The notes under the pieces are model-generated. The model made no database searches, was not told where the DNA came from, and saw nothing but the letters and a program-made list of their open reading frames with translations. Shown here one piece after another: positions 25,591-35,719 of a DNA stretch of 64,000 bases; position 1 is the first letter of the stretch, and each line of letters opens with the position of its first letter. Made by a program: the position numbers and the translations under genes. This stretch comes from Lysinibacillus sp. OF-1 (GTDB lineage: Bacteria; Bacillota; Bacilli; Bacillales_A; Planococcaceae), in contig NZ_CP102798.1 in the NCBI RefSeq assembly GCF_028356935.1, forward strand, positions 1,054,001 to 1,118,000, in the 5' to 3' direction.

Positions 25591-26352
25591 ATGAAAACCA
25601 TTAAAGAAATTAACACTGCATTGAAAGGTGCAGAAGAATGGCAAGATTGGATGATAGAAATAGCAACGGATGAAAGAACAGGTGTACAGAAGGCGTGGCA
25701 TACTTGGCAAAAACGACAAGATAAAAAACGTCAATTACTGCAAGAACATCAAGCGAAAGTAGCATTTGATTTAAGCTATGGGAGTATCGATACATTGGTT
25801 GCGGGTGTAGATGAAGCAGGACGTGGACCATTAGCGGGACCTGTTGTGACAGCAGCTGTTATTTTACCTACAAATTGTGAGGCCCTTGTTGGTCTGAATG
25901 ATTCAAAGCAATTATCAAAGGAGAAACGAAACGCCTTTGCAACGTTAATTAAAGAGCATGCCATTAGTTATTTTGTTCATTTCCAATCCGCTCAGCAAAT
26001 CGATGCACTGAATATATACGAGGCCACCAAACAATCTATGAAAGTAAGTGTAGAATCATTGGCGACAAAGCCTGATGTAGTTTTAGTAGATGCTATGACA
26101 TTACCCATTTCGATTCCTCAGGATTCAATTATCAAAGGGGATGCCAAGAGCTTAGCAATCGCAGCTGCCTCCATTCTAGCTAAAACAGCCCGAGACGATT
26201 ATATGGAGCAACTAGACAAAGAATTTCCTATGTATGGCTTTGGGCAACATGCAGGCTATGGGACAAAGCAACATTTAAATGCATTGGAAGAATATGGACC
26301 AACAATTCACCATCGTAAATCATTTGAACCGATAAAATCAATGATTCAATAA
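25591..26352 (+). CDS. rnhB: Ribonuclease HII
   Basis: RNase HII removes ribonucleotides and RNA primers from RNA-DNA hybrids. The 253 residues have an N-terminal extension of about 65 residues, as in B. subtilis RnhB, then the type-2 catalytic core with AGVDEAGRGPLAGPV (Asp74, Glu75) and a third acidic residue in VVLVDAM near 166. GGAGCA precedes the ATG. No convincing promoter was found in the 126 bases after the rbgA terminator. Confidence 0.95.
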   Translation: MKTIKEINTALKGAEEWQDWMIEIATDERTGVQKAWHTWQKRQDKKRQLLQEHQAKVAFDLSYGSIDTLVAGVDEAGRGPLAGPVVTAAVILPTNCEALVGLNDSKQLSKEKRNAFATLIKEHAISYFVHFQSAQQIDALNIYEATKQSMKVSVESLATKPDVVLVDAMTLPISIPQDSIIKGDAKSLAIAAASILAKTARDDYMEQLDKEFPMYGFGQHAGYGTKQHLNALEEYGPTIHHRKSFEPIKSMIQ

Positions 26353-26406
26353 AGCTACAGAATGGGACAATGACACGAGGGAGTAATTGATGAAAGGAGT
26401 ATGTAT

Positions 26407-28296
26407 ATGTCAGCCACATCATTTAATCCGATTCAACTACAACAAAATGCCATGACTTCAGCAAATCAGCCACTTGCTTTAAAGCAGGGACAAGTATTTC
26501 ACGGTACCATTAAGCAATTATATCCAGATCAAATGGCAGAAATACAAGTAGGTAATCAAAAATTTATAGCGAAACTTGAAGTACCGTTAAAGACGGGTGA
26601 TGCCCATTTCTTTCAGGTAACAGGAACAAATCCACAAACCGAATTAAAAGTGGTTACAGGACCAATGGCACAAGCATCTTCTCCAAATCAACAAATCAAT
26701 CAGCTACTAGAATCCATGAATTTGCCTAAAACAGCAGAGATGCAGCAATTGCTAGGACATTTTATGAAGGAACAGTTACCTATTTCAAAAGAGCAATTAA
26801 TGCAGGCAGAAATGTGGCTAAAGGCATTACCAGAGGGCATTTCAAAAGCGGATGCACTACAGGTCATTCAAAAAATGATAGAGCTTAAAATGCCAATGAC
26901 GAATGATGTTTTTCAAGCCTTACTAAGTGGACAAAAAACATCTGGTATGGCGATGACTATGGATAATTTTGCACAGCTTTTAGCAAGGGATACTACTTTA
27001 TCTGAAGTGCTTAAGCAAAATTTGATGCAGCAGGTACAAGCGATTGCTAAACCTTTTGAAATAGAAACAGGCAGTCTGATTTTAGCTAGAGCGATACAGA
27101 GCTTAACAAATGATGCTGCTGCGATGAGTGAAAAAATGCAAGCCTTAACAATTTTAAAGGAAGCAGGCATATTGCCACAACAAGCGACATGGCAAAACTG
27201 GACGAATATCAATGACCCTAAAGCGGCACAACCAATGCAGCAGGCTGGCCAAGTAGTACAAACGATCCTTGCATCAAAGCCTGAAAATGTAAGTCAGCTA
27301 ATTGAACAGTTGAAATCATGGACAGCCAACCAAAATTTCTTAACAAATGAACAAAAACTACAGCTCAATCAGTTAATGGATCGTTTTAATCAATTACCAG
27401 TATCGAAGCAAACATTAGAAATTTTTGCTAAACAAATGCAGGAGCAGTTAATAAAAGCGTTTGCTCAAAATACTGCTGATCGTTTATTTACACAGGATGC
27501 TAATGCATTGTCTAGCAAGGAACATTTGCTATCTCTTATAAGGCAAGAAGCGACGACTCCATTACAAAATGAAGCACTGATGCGTAACCTTGTTAAAACT
27601 AGTGTTGAATCACCGCAACCGATGATTCAACAAATAGTGACACAAGCTGATGCACTTGTACAAAATTCGGTGGATAGTAAGGCGATGCAGCATGCCCTTA
27701 AAACGGTGTTAAAAAATTTAGGGATTAGCTATGAGGCGACATTGGGGAATAAATCAGCAGATATACAAATGATTACCCATCAATTAAAGCCACAGCTCCA
27801 CACATTATTGCAGGAAAGTAATATTACACCACAATTGAGAGAAGCGGCAGAAATGTTGATGACGCGTATGAATGGTATGCAGCTATCTTCAGGAGAAAAT
27901 GGCCATCAACATCAGCTCATTATGCAAGTCCCGCTTGAATTTTTCGGCAAAAAGATGGATGCAACATTACAGTGGAATGGTCGCATGAAGGAAGATGGCA
28001 AAATTGATGCCAATTATGCACGCGTATTATTTTATTTACAGATGGCATCCATGCAAGAAACGGTAATTGATATGCAGGTTCAAAATAGAGTTGTTACAGT
28101 AACGATATTTAATGAAAATTCGGATATTCAGCCACTTGCGGAGCCATTAAAGGCTGCCTTGAAAATGGGATTGGCAGAAAAGGATTATCAACTATCAGGT
28201 GTTTTTATTAAACAATTTGACAAGGGGCAAACAGAAAAAGGAAGTACTGTAGTAGAACAGCGAGAGGAGCAGAGTGGGGTGGATATCCGCGTATGA
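26407..28296 (+). CDS. ylqG: FliK-like/YlqG-type protein with C-terminal hook-length-like domain
   Basis: This is a 629-residue Gln- and Met-rich protein of unknown role. The first 500 residues are repetitive, low in Cys and Trp, and largely helical-looking. The last 130 (IMQVPLEFFGKKMDATLQWNG onward, then VVTVTIFNENSDIQPL) resemble the C-terminal domain of flagellar hook-length proteins. It matches B. subtilis ylqG in position, between rnhB and ylqH. The ATG at 26407 is chosen because AAAGGAG ends 7 bases before it; the ATG at 26401 is too close. It overlaps the next gene in ATGA, so the pair is translated together. A role in secretion control is inference only. Confidence 0.75.
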   Translation: MSATSFNPIQLQQNAMTSANQPLALKQGQVFHGTIKQLYPDQMAEIQVGNQKFIAKLEVPLKTGDAHFFQVTGTNPQTELKVVTGPMAQASSPNQQINQLLESMNLPKTAEMQQLLGHFMKEQLPISKEQLMQAEMWLKALPEGISKADALQVIQKMIELKMPMTNDVFQALLSGQKTSGMAMTMDNFAQLLARDTTLSEVLKQNLMQQVQAIAKPFEIETGSLILARAIQSLTNDAAAMSEKMQALTILKEAGILPQQATWQNWTNINDPKAAQPMQQAGQVVQTILASKPENVSQLIEQLKSWTANQNFLTNEQKLQLNQLMDRFNQLPVSKQTLEIFAKQMQEQLIKAFAQNTADRLFTQDANALSSKEHLLSLIRQEATTPLQNEALMRNLVKTSVESPQPMIQQIVTQADALVQNSVDSKAMQHALKTVLKNLGISYEATLGNKSADIQMITHQLKPQLHTLLQESNITPQLREAAEMLMTRMNGMQLSSGENGHQHQLIMQVPLEFFGKKMDATLQWNGRMKEDGKIDANYARVLFYLQMASMQETVIDMQVQNRVVTVTIFNENSDIQPLAEPLKAALKMGLAEKDYQLSGVFIKQFDKGQTEKGSTVVEQREEQSGVDIRV

Positions 28297-28595
28297 GCGA
28301 AGAAAAATTTACTCGAAAAGAAGCAATTGCACTTACCTATAAACTTGGACAAATGGATAGTCCGACTGTTGTAGCAAAGGGAAAAGGGAAAATTGCAGAG
28401 AATATTTTGGCACGTGCAAATGAGCATAATGTGCCGATTTATGAGGATCCTAACCTTGTGCAGTTGCTTGGTCAATTAGATTTAAACGAGTCTATTCCAG
28501 AAGAATTATATCAGGCGGTTTCGGAGGTTTTTGCTTTTATTTATCGTTTAGATCAACAACATGCGCAAAAATACAGAAAAAATGAAGTATTCTGA
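28293..28595 (+). CDS. ylqH: FlhB C-terminal-domain-like protein (YlqH/FlhX type)
   Basis: This 100-residue cytoplasmic protein resembles the soluble C-terminal domain of the export switch protein FlhB, with KEAIALTYKLGQMDSPTVVAK, NVPIYEDPNLVQLLGQLDL and SIPEELYQAVSEVFAFIYRL. It has no membrane segments, and the NPTH autocleavage site is absent. In some bacteria FlhX-type proteins can replace the FlhB C-terminus. Its coupling to a FliK-like gene mirrors the known FliK-FlhB contact. A full flhB with NPTH is present later in the window at 56350-57438, so this is an extra copy. Confidence 0.85.
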   Translation: MSEEKFTRKEAIALTYKLGQMDSPTVVAKGKGKIAENILARANEHNVPIYEDPNLVQLLGQLDLNESIPEELYQAVSEVFAFIYRLDQQHAQKYRKNEVF

Positions 28596-28675
28596 CTGTT
28601 TTGCAAGCTGTTTTAGTACACAAAATAGAAAAAAGCGTCATAATAAGAGAGAAAATTCGAACTAAAGACAAAGTG

Positions 28676-28704
28676 TAGACTTTATCAGAATGTTTCGTTA
28701 GAAT
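28676..28704 (+). promoter_or_regulatory. Sigma-A promoter candidate for sucCD
   Basis: TAGACT (28676-28681) and TAGAAT (28699-28704) are 17 bases apart, about 50 bases before the sucC start. Confidence 0.5.
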
Positions 28705-28756
28705 AGTCTATGTTAGTAAAACAATTCTATGCAAATGTTTGATGGGAGGATGTATT

Positions 28757-29917
28757 ATGAATATCCATGAATATCAAGGGAAAGAGATTCTGAGAAAATA
28801 TGGTGTAGCAGTACCAAACGGAAAAGTTGCTTTTTCCCCTGATGAAGCAGTAAAAGTAGCGAAAGAACTTGGCTCAAACGTAACAGTTGTCAAGGCGCAA
28901 ATTCATGCAGGTGGTCGCGGTAAAGCAGGCGGTGTAAAAATCGCTAAAAATCTTGACGAGGTGCGCACATACGCAAAAGAGTTATTAGGGAAAATTTTAG
29001 TGACTCATCAAACAGGTCCAGAAGGAAAAGAAGTAAAACGTTTGTATATTGAAGAGGGTTCTGATATCCAAAAAGAATACTATTTAAGTCTAGTATTAGA
29101 CCGTGCCACATCTCGTGTTACGATGATGGGATCTGAAGAAGGCGGTATGGATATTGAAGAAGTTGCGGAAACAAATCCGGAAAAAATCTTCAAAGAAGTA
29201 GTAGATCCTGTAGTTGGATTAACAAGCTTCCAAGCACGTCGTATGGCGTTTAATATGAATATTCCAGCAAACCTTGTGGGGAAAGCTGTTAAATTAATGT
29301 TAGGCTTATATCAAGCATTTATCGACAAAGATGCATCAATTGTAGAAATTAATCCACTTGTAGTAACTGGACAAGGTGATGTAGTGGCATTAGATGCTAA
29401 ATTCAATTTTGATGCCAATGCATTATATAGACATAAGGATATTGTCGAATTACGCGATTTCGACGAGGAAGATCCAAAAGAAATCGAAGCATCCAAATAT
29501 GATTTAAGCTATATTTCATTAGAGGGTAACATTGGCTGTATGGTTAATGGTGCTGGTCTTGCTATGGCAACTATGGATACAATTAGCTATTATGGCGGTA
29601 GCCCTGCTAACTTCCTAGATGTAGGGGGCGGTGCAACAGCTGAAAAAGTAACAGAGGCTTTCAAAATTATCCTTTCTGATTCAAACGTAAAAGGCATTTT
29701 CGTAAACATTTTTGGCGGAATTATGAAGTGTAACATTATCGCTGAGGGTGTTGTAACGGCTGCTAAAGAAATCGGTTTAGCTGTGCCATTAGTTGTACGT
29801 TTAGAAGGTACAAATGTAGAACTTGGAAAAGAAATTTTAAATGCATCTGGTTTAAACATCGTTGCAGCGGATTCAATGGCTGACGGTGCACAAAAAATTG
29901 TGGGACTAGTAGGCTAA
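28757..29917 (+). CDS. sucC: Succinyl-CoA synthetase, beta subunit
   Basis: The enzyme converts succinyl-CoA to succinate with nucleotide triphosphate synthesis in the TCA cycle. The beta chain has an ATP-grasp domain. From the ATG at 28757 it has 386 residues and starts [17 protein letters not shown], the standard N-terminus. In-frame starts at 28739 and 28742 lie before or inside the GGGAGGA Shine-Dalgarno (28744-28750) and are rejected. [15 protein letters not shown] and NIFGGIMKC are intact. sucD follows 19 bases downstream. Confidence 0.97.
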   Translation: MNIHEYQGKEILRKYGVAVPNGKVAFSPDEAVKVAKELGSNVTVVKAQIHAGGRGKAGGVKIAKNLDEVRTYAKELLGKILVTHQTGPEGKEVKRLYIEEGSDIQKEYYLSLVLDRATSRVTMMGSEEGGMDIEEVAETNPEKIFKEVVDPVVGLTSFQARRMAFNMNIPANLVGKAVKLMLGLYQAFIDKDASIVEINPLVVTGQGDVVALDAKFNFDANALYRHKDIVELRDFDEEDPKEIEASKYDLSYISLEGNIGCMVNGAGLAMATMDTISYYGGSPANFLDVGGGATAEKVTEAFKIILSDSNVKGIFVNIFGGIMKCNIIAEGVVTAAKEIGLAVPLVVRLEGTNVELGKEILNASGLNIVAADSMADGAQKIVGLVG

Positions 29918-29936
29918 GGAAGGCAGGGAGAGAACA

Positions 29937-30839
29937 ATGGCTGTATTTATTAACAAAGATACGAAGGTAATTGTACAAGGGATCACGGGCGAAACAGCTC
30001 TTTTCCATACGAAGCAAATGCTTGAGTATGGCACAAAAATCGTAGCAGGTGTAACACCAGGTAAAGGTGGACTTGAGATCGAAGGAGTTCCTGTTTTCAA
30101 TACAGTAGCAGAAGCTGTAGCTGCAACAGGTGCTACAACTTCAGTTATCTATGTACCTGCACCATTTGCGGCAGATGCAATTTTAGAAGCTGTTGATGCT
30201 GAATTAGAATTAACAATCTGTATCACAGAGCACATTCCTGTCCTTGATATGGTGAAAGTTAAACGTTATATGGAAGGTAAAAAGACTCGCTTAGTAGGTC
30301 CAAACTGTCCAGGTGTTATTACAGCTGATGAATGTAAAATTGGTATCATGCCAGGTTACATTCATACAAAAGGCCATGTAGGAGTAGTTTCTCGTTCTGG
30401 TACATTAACATATGAAGCAGTACACCAATTAACGCAAGCTGGTATTGGTCAAACAACAGCTGTAGGTATCGGTGGAGACCCTGTCAACGGTACAAACTTC
30501 ATTGATGTTCTTGAAGCGTTTAATAATGATCCAGAAACTTACGCAGTAGTTATGATTGGTGAAATCGGCGGTACGGCTGAAGAAGAAGCAGCTGAATGGA
30601 TTAAAGCAAATATGACAAAACCTGTTGTAGGCTTTATTGGTGGACAAACTGCCCCTCCGGGAAAACGTATGGGTCACGCTGGTGCGATCATTTCTGGTGG
30701 TAAAGGAACAGCAGCTGAGAAAATTAAAGCAATGAACGCTGCTGGTATCGAAGTTGCAGAAACACCTTCTGTCATTGGTGAAACATTGATTAAAGTAATT
30801 AAAGAAAAAGGGCTATACGAAAAGTGTAAAACCCATTAA
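29937..30839 (+). CDS. sucD: Succinyl-CoA synthetase, alpha subunit
   Basis: The alpha chain binds CoA and carries the phosphohistidine. The 300 residues include the CoA-binding [15 protein letters not shown] near 20, the [14 protein letters not shown] segment, and the active His in [10 protein letters not shown] near 240-250. It forms an operon with sucC and is closed by a terminator. Confidence 0.97.
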   Translation: MAVFINKDTKVIVQGITGETALFHTKQMLEYGTKIVAGVTPGKGGLEIEGVPVFNTVAEAVAATGATTSVIYVPAPFAADAILEAVDAELELTICITEHIPVLDMVKVKRYMEGKKTRLVGPNCPGVITADECKIGIMPGYIHTKGHVGVVSRSGTLTYEAVHQLTQAGIGQTTAVGIGGDPVNGTNFIDVLEAFNNDPETYAVVMIGEIGGTAEEEAAEWIKANMTKPVVGFIGGQTAPPGKRMGHAGAIISGGKGTAAEKIKAMNAAGIEVAETPSVIGETLIKVIKEKGLYEKCKTH

Positions 30840-30845
30840 AATGGA

Positions 30846-30876
30846 AGATGTAGCTATTGCGGCTACATCTTTTTCA
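30846..30876 (+). terminator. Rho-independent terminator after sucCD
   Basis: AGATGTAGC (30846-30854) pairs perfectly with GCTACATCT (30862-30870), followed by T residues. Confidence 0.85.
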
Positions 30877-31031
30877 TTATTTACACGCTGCTATCATATT
30901 TCATGAAACCAATTCCTACTTACTTATGAAAAAACGACAATTTTATGGCAGATGTATAAATAATGATGAAAAGTTGTGTTGCATTATCATGCGGTCATTT
31001 AATTTCTTCTATTATAAAGGAGGTTTATTGA

Positions 31032-31928
31032 ATGATCCTAGCAGTAGATACACAGAGATTACTAGCTTTGCATTATATATACCCGTTACCTCTTCAGAAA
31101 TTTCAACAATTATTGTCCCCGGTAAATATGTTAAGCTCTTTTGAACACATTCATCATGATGAAATAGCGAAAATTCTACAAATATCGGCACAAAAAGCAT
31201 ATCAACTCTCTCAAAGTTTTCGACAAATTATGATAAAACCTTTTGGTGCTGCGTATGCACAGGCCAATATTGTCCCCATACCGTTTTATCATCCATATTT
31301 CCCGGCGCAATTATTTGAAATATCCAATCCACCTACTGTATTGTATGTGAAAGGTCAGTATTCTCTGTTAACAAATAACAAACAGATAGCTATTATAGGC
31401 TCTAGGAAGGCTACAGCGTATTCTAAGAGGGCAATGGACCTCATAGTACCGCCTCTTGTTCAAAGTGGTTATACGGTCGTTAGTGGGCTTGCTAGAGGTG
31501 CTGATACAATGGCACATAGGGCAACAATTGATATGGGTGGTCACACAATTGCTGTACTTGGACATGGTTTTAATTATCTCTACCCAGCAGAAAATCAGAT
31601 TCTTGCTAAACAAATGACAGAGCACCAGCTATTAATAACGGAATATCCCCCTCATATGAAGCCTGAAAAATGGCATTTCCCGATGCGTAACCGAATCATT
31701 AGTGGTTTATCCCAAGCTTTAGTTGTGACAGAGGCTGCCCTAAAAAGTGGTACGCTTATTACGACAGAGCTCGCATTAGAGCAGGGGAAAGATGTATTTG
31801 TGGTGCCTGGACCTATTGATGCGACACAATCTAAGGGGACCAATCAATTACTTTTAGAAGGTGCAATTCCAGTCATGAATGGTCATCAAATCGTTGAAAC
31901 ACTGGAGCTCTTTTCTAACAAAAATTGA
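31032..31928 (+). CDS. dprA: DNA processing protein DprA
   Basis: DprA protects incoming single-stranded DNA and loads RecA during natural transformation. The 298-residue protein has a divergent N-terminal helical region, then the Rossmann-like DprA/Smf domain: AIIGSRKATAYSKRAMDLI near 117, SGLARGADTMAHRA near 150, AVLGHGFNYLYPAEN and FPMRNRIISGLS. AAGGAGG lies 7 bases before the ATG. The region before it (30877-31031) shows no clear promoter. Its presence fits a retained competence pathway, but no other com gene is in the window. Confidence 0.93.
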   Translation: MILAVDTQRLLALHYIYPLPLQKFQQLLSPVNMLSSFEHIHHDEIAKILQISAQKAYQLSQSFRQIMIKPFGAAYAQANIVPIPFYHPYFPAQLFEISNPPTVLYVKGQYSLLTNNKQIAIIGSRKATAYSKRAMDLIVPPLVQSGYTVVSGLARGADTMAHRATIDMGGHTIAVLGHGFNYLYPAENQILAKQMTEHQLLITEYPPHMKPEKWHFPMRNRIISGLSQALVVTEAALKSGTLITTELALEQGKDVFVVPGPIDATQSKGTNQLLLEGAIPVMNGHQIVETLELFSNKN

Positions 31929-32020
31929 AAAAAAGTTGCATTATCTTAAAATCTGTTATACATTTTGCAACAGGTAACTTAAAAAAATTAGTAATAGACC
32001 TCGCTAAGGGGGAGACATAG

Positions 32021-34099
32021 ATGGCGGATTATTTAGTGATTGTAGAATCACCAGCAAAAGCAAAAACGATTGAACGATATTTAGGAAAGAAATATAAAGT
32101 AAAAGCGTCGGTTGGACACGTACGAGATCTTCCACGTAGCCAAATGGGTGTTAGTGCTGAAAATAACTTTGAACCTAAGTATATTACGATACGCGGTAAA
32201 GGACCTGTTTTACAGGAATTAAAATCTGCGGCTAAAAAAGTGAAGAAAGTATATCTAGCGGCCGATCCAGACCGCGAGGGAGAAGCGATTGCTTGGCACC
32301 TTGCGACTGCGCTAAATATTGATATTCACTCGGATTGTCGTGTGGTATTTAACGAAATTACCAAAGATGCGATAATAGATTCCTTTAAAAACCCACGTCC
32401 AATCAATATGGATTTAGTAGATGCACAACAAACAAGACGTATTCTGGATCGACTTGTCGGCTATAACATTAGTCCGATACTGTGGAAAAAAGTGAAAAAA
32501 GGTTTATCTGCAGGTCGTGTGCAATCTGTAGCGCTACGTATGATCATTGATCGTGAAAATGAAATTAAAAACTTTAAACCAGAAGAGTATTGGACAATTG
32601 AAGGAACGTTTGAAAAAGGTAAAAAAACATTTGATGCGCTTTACTATGGAAATGGTAAAGAAAAAATTAAATTAACAAATGAGGCACAAGTAAAGGCAAT
32701 ATTAAAAGATGTAAAAGGAACAAACTTTGATGTTGTCAATGTTACGAAAAAAGAACGCAAGCGTAATGCTGCACCAGCCTTTACAACATCTTCCTTACAG
32801 CAGGAGGCAGCAAGAAAATTAAATTTCCGAGCTAAGAAAACGATGATGCTAGCTCAGCAATTATATGAAGGTATTGATATTGGGAAAAAAGAGGGAACAG
32901 TCGGGTTAATCACCTATATGCGTACCGATTCCACACGTATTTCAGATACGGCAAAAGCAGAAGCGGTTACTTATATTGAAGGAAAATATGGCAAAGAATT
33001 TATTGCAACAGATATAAAACAAACGAAGAAGGCTTCGAATGCACAGGATGCTCATGAGGCGATCCGTCCAACGAGTACAATGAGAACACCAGAAGAATTA
33101 AAAGCAGTTCTTAGTCGTGATCAGTTACGTTTATATCGTTTAATTTGGGAGCGCTTTATCGCGAGCCAAATGGCACCAGCAGTTCTTGATACGGTAGCTG
33201 TAGATCTTCAAAATGGTGATGTACTATTTCGTGCAAACGGCTCACAAGTTAAATTCGCAGGCTTTATGAAACTATATATCGAAGGTACTGACGATCAAAC
33301 AGAGGAGACGACAAAACTTTTACCTGAGATGGCAATTGGTGATCAAGTAAAATCGCTCGAAATTGAGCCTAAACAACATTTTACACAGCCACCACCACGT
33401 TATTCAGAGGCGCGACTTGTTAAAACTATGGAAGAACTAGGCATTGGGCGCCCATCCACATACGCACCGACCCTCGATACAATTCAGCGCCGTGGCTATG
33501 TTGTATTAGATGCTAAACGCTTTATGCCAACAGAGCTAGGTGAAATTGTACATCAACTCGTACTAGAATTTTTCCCAGATATCATAAACATCGAATTTAC
33601 AGCACAAATGGAACAAGATTTAGATGATATTGAAGAAGGCAACCGTCAATGGAAAAGTGTTGTGGAAGAGTTTTATACAGATTTTGAAGTGCATGTAAAA
33701 CATGCGGATGAAGCTATGGAAAAAGTTGTGATTAAAGATGAGCCTGCTGGAGAGGATTGCGAACTTTGTGGATCTCCTATGGTCTTTAAACTGGGTCGCT
33801 ATGGTAAATTTATGGCTTGCTCAAACTTCCCAGATTGTAGAAATACAAAAGCTATTATGAAACCAATTGGTGTAAAATGTCCTTCCTGTGAAACAGGCGA
33901 AATTGTGGAGCGAAAAAGTAAAACAAAACGTCTATTCTATGGTTGCAATCAGTATCCAGAATGTGAATTTGTATCATGGGACAAGCCAATTAGTAGACCA
34001 TGTCCAAAATGTAATGCATTATTAGTAGAGAAAAAGATAAAAAAAGGTGTGCAAATTCAATGTACGAAATGTGACTATGAAGAAGCACCAACTCAATGA
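32021..34099 (+). CDS. topA: DNA topoisomerase I
   Basis: TopA relaxes negative supercoils. The 692 residues start [22 protein letters not shown], and the Toprim domain carries [13 protein letters not shown]. The nucleophilic Tyr lies in [11 protein letters not shown] near 305. At the C-terminus are three four-cysteine zinc ribbons (about 580-690: CELCGS, CPSCET, CPKCN). TTGCAT followed by TATACA about 80 bases upstream is a poor promoter candidate (15-base spacing). trmFO begins 19 bases after the stop, the conserved topA-trmFO order. Confidence 0.97.
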   Translation: MADYLVIVESPAKAKTIERYLGKKYKVKASVGHVRDLPRSQMGVSAENNFEPKYITIRGKGPVLQELKSAAKKVKKVYLAADPDREGEAIAWHLATALNIDIHSDCRVVFNEITKDAIIDSFKNPRPINMDLVDAQQTRRILDRLVGYNISPILWKKVKKGLSAGRVQSVALRMIIDRENEIKNFKPEEYWTIEGTFEKGKKTFDALYYGNGKEKIKLTNEAQVKAILKDVKGTNFDVVNVTKKERKRNAAPAFTTSSLQQEAARKLNFRAKKTMMLAQQLYEGIDIGKKEGTVGLITYMRTDSTRISDTAKAEAVTYIEGKYGKEFIATDIKQTKKASNAQDAHEAIRPTSTMRTPEELKAVLSRDQLRLYRLIWERFIASQMAPAVLDTVAVDLQNGDVLFRANGSQVKFAGFMKLYIEGTDDQTEETTKLLPEMAIGDQVKSLEIEPKQHFTQPPPRYSEARLVKTMEELGIGRPSTYAPTLDTIQRRGYVVLDAKRFMPTELGEIVHQLVLEFFPDIINIEFTAQMEQDLDDIEEGNRQWKSVVEEFYTDFEVHVKHADEAMEKVVIKDEPAGEDCELCGSPMVFKLGRYGKFMACSNFPDCRNTKAIMKPIGVKCPSCETGEIVERKSKTKRLFYGCNQYPECEFVSWDKPISRPCPKCNALLVEKKIKKGVQIQCTKCDYEEAPTQ

Positions 34100-34118
34100 T
34101 AGGAAGATGGTAAGAAAC

Positions 34119-35432
34119 ATGACTGAACAAGTAGTAAATGTAATAGGAGCAGGTCTTGCTGGTAGTGAAGCTGCATGGCAAATTGCAAAGCGTGGGGTAA
34201 AAGTAAGACTTTATGAAATGCGTCCAGTAAAGCAAACTCCGGCACATCATACTGATAAATTTGCAGAGCTTGTTTGTTCTAACTCATTGCGTGCAAATGG
34301 TTTAACAAATGCTGTAGGCGTTATTAAAGAAGAGATGCGTACGCTAGATTCGGTTATCTTAAAGGCAGCAGATCAGTGTTCAGTACCAGCTGGTGGTGCA
34401 TTGGCGGTAGACCGTCATGAATTTGCGGGCTATGTGACAGAGACTGTGAAAAACCATCCACTTGTGGAGGTCATTCATGAAGAAGTCACAGAGATTCCTG
34501 AAGGTATAACAGTTATTGCTACAGGTCCCCTAACATCAAAAGCTTTAGCTGAAAAAATTCAAGGTTTAACTGGCTTGGATTATTTATACTTCTACGATGC
34601 AGCAGCACCTATTATCGAAAAAGATAGCATAGATATGGATAAAGTTTATTTGAAATCTCGTTACGATAAAGGAGAAGCGGCTTATTTAAACTGTCCTATG
34701 ACAAAGGAAGAATTTGATCGTTTCCGTCAAGCCTTGATCGAAGCAGAAGTTGTGCCATTAAAAGAATTTGAAAAAGAAATTTACTTTGAGGGTTGTATGC
34801 CGATTGAAGTTATGGCAGCTCGCGGAGAGAAAACCATGTTATTTGGACCGATGAAACCAGTTGGTCTTGAAGATCCAAAAACAGGAAAACGTCCGTATGC
34901 GGTTGTGCAACTTCGTCAAGATGATGCTGCTGGTACCCTTTACAACATTGTAGGCTTCCAAACTCATTTAAAATGGGGTCCACAAAAGGAAGTGCTACAG
35001 CTAATTCCAGGGTTAGAGAATGTAGAAATTGTACGTTATGGCGTCATGCACCGAAATACATTCATTAATTCACCAAAAGTTTTAGAAAAAACATATCAGC
35101 TTCGTGAGCATAAGAATATTTTCTTTGCAGGTCAAATGACGGGTGTAGAAGGATATGTTGAATCAGCAGGAAGTGGATTAATTGCAGGAATTAATGCAGC
35201 TCGTTTAGCACTTGGACAAGAGCCTATTATTTTCCCATTCGAAACGGCATTAGGCAGTATGGCGCGTTATATAACAGAAGCACAGTCGAAAAACTTCCAG
35301 CCGATGAACGTTAACTTCGGTATATTCCCTGAATTACCACCTGGTCGTCGTTCAAAACCAGAACGTGCGGAAATGCATGCAACACGCGCAATAAGCTCAA
35401 TTCGCAATTTTGTGAATTCACAAACAATTTAA
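34119..35432 (+). CDS. trmFO: tRNA (uracil-54-C5)-methyltransferase TrmFO (folate/FAD)
   Basis: TrmFO makes ribothymidine-54 in tRNA with methylene-THF and FADH2. From ATG 34119 it has 437 residues and starts [20 protein letters not shown], with the FAD-binding dinucleotide motif. The conserved [19 protein letters not shown] and [14 protein letters not shown] are present. Upstream in-frame ATGs at 34047 and 34107 are rejected because the first lies inside topA and the second sits on the AGGAAG site; the N-terminus at 34119 matches the family. A terminator follows. Confidence 0.95.
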   Translation: MTEQVVNVIGAGLAGSEAAWQIAKRGVKVRLYEMRPVKQTPAHHTDKFAELVCSNSLRANGLTNAVGVIKEEMRTLDSVILKAADQCSVPAGGALAVDRHEFAGYVTETVKNHPLVEVIHEEVTEIPEGITVIATGPLTSKALAEKIQGLTGLDYLYFYDAAAPIIEKDSIDMDKVYLKSRYDKGEAAYLNCPMTKEEFDRFRQALIEAEVVPLKEFEKEIYFEGCMPIEVMAARGEKTMLFGPMKPVGLEDPKTGKRPYAVVQLRQDDAAGTLYNIVGFQTHLKWGPQKEVLQLIPGLENVEIVRYGVMHRNTFINSPKVLEKTYQLREHKNIFFAGQMTGVEGYVESAGSGLIAGINAARLALGQEPIIFPFETALGSMARYITEAQSKNFQPMNVNFGIFPELPPGRRSKPERAEMHATRAISSIRNFVNSQTI

Positions 35433-35436
35433 TTGC

Positions 35437-35478
35437 AAAAAGCCTCTAAAAGTTGATATACTCTTAGAGGCTTTTTCT
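35437..35478 (+). terminator. Rho-independent terminator after trmFO
   Basis: AAAAAGCCTCTAA (35437-35449) pairs with TTAGAGGCTTTTT (35464-35476) over 13 bp. Confidence 0.88.
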
Positions 35479-35674
35479 TTTTGTAGACAAAATGCTTAAT
35501 TAGACGTATTTTATTATTTTGTATGAAGATTTTCTCAATTTATAACTAATTACACTTGCTATATTATGAAGATAGGTTTAGTGTCAGTATGTATGTTTAT
35601 TAATGAAATGAAAAACGATACAAACTTGTAAGAGATGACAAAGAAATATTTATCCGTTATATTACAAGTGTCAG

Positions 35675-35689
35675 TCATTTGAGAAAATT
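35675..35689 (+). promoter_or_regulatory. Possible CodY box before xerC-hslVU-codY
   Basis: TCATTTGAGAAAATT matches the 15-base CodY consensus (AATTTTCWGAAAATT) at 11 of 15 positions. A second, weaker match lies near 35526-35540. The operon ends with codY, and CodY autoregulation of this operon is known in B. subtilis. I did not find a well-formed promoter in the 35479-35719 spacer. Confidence 0.35.
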
Positions 35690-35719
35690 ATTAATAAATC
35701 ATTGGTGGTGAATCTTTCC

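Noticed and set aside
30857-31144. 95-codon plus-strand frame before dprA
   Set aside because: It overlaps the sucD terminator and the dprA start in another frame and has no ribosome site; dprA itself has a perfect AAGGAGG.
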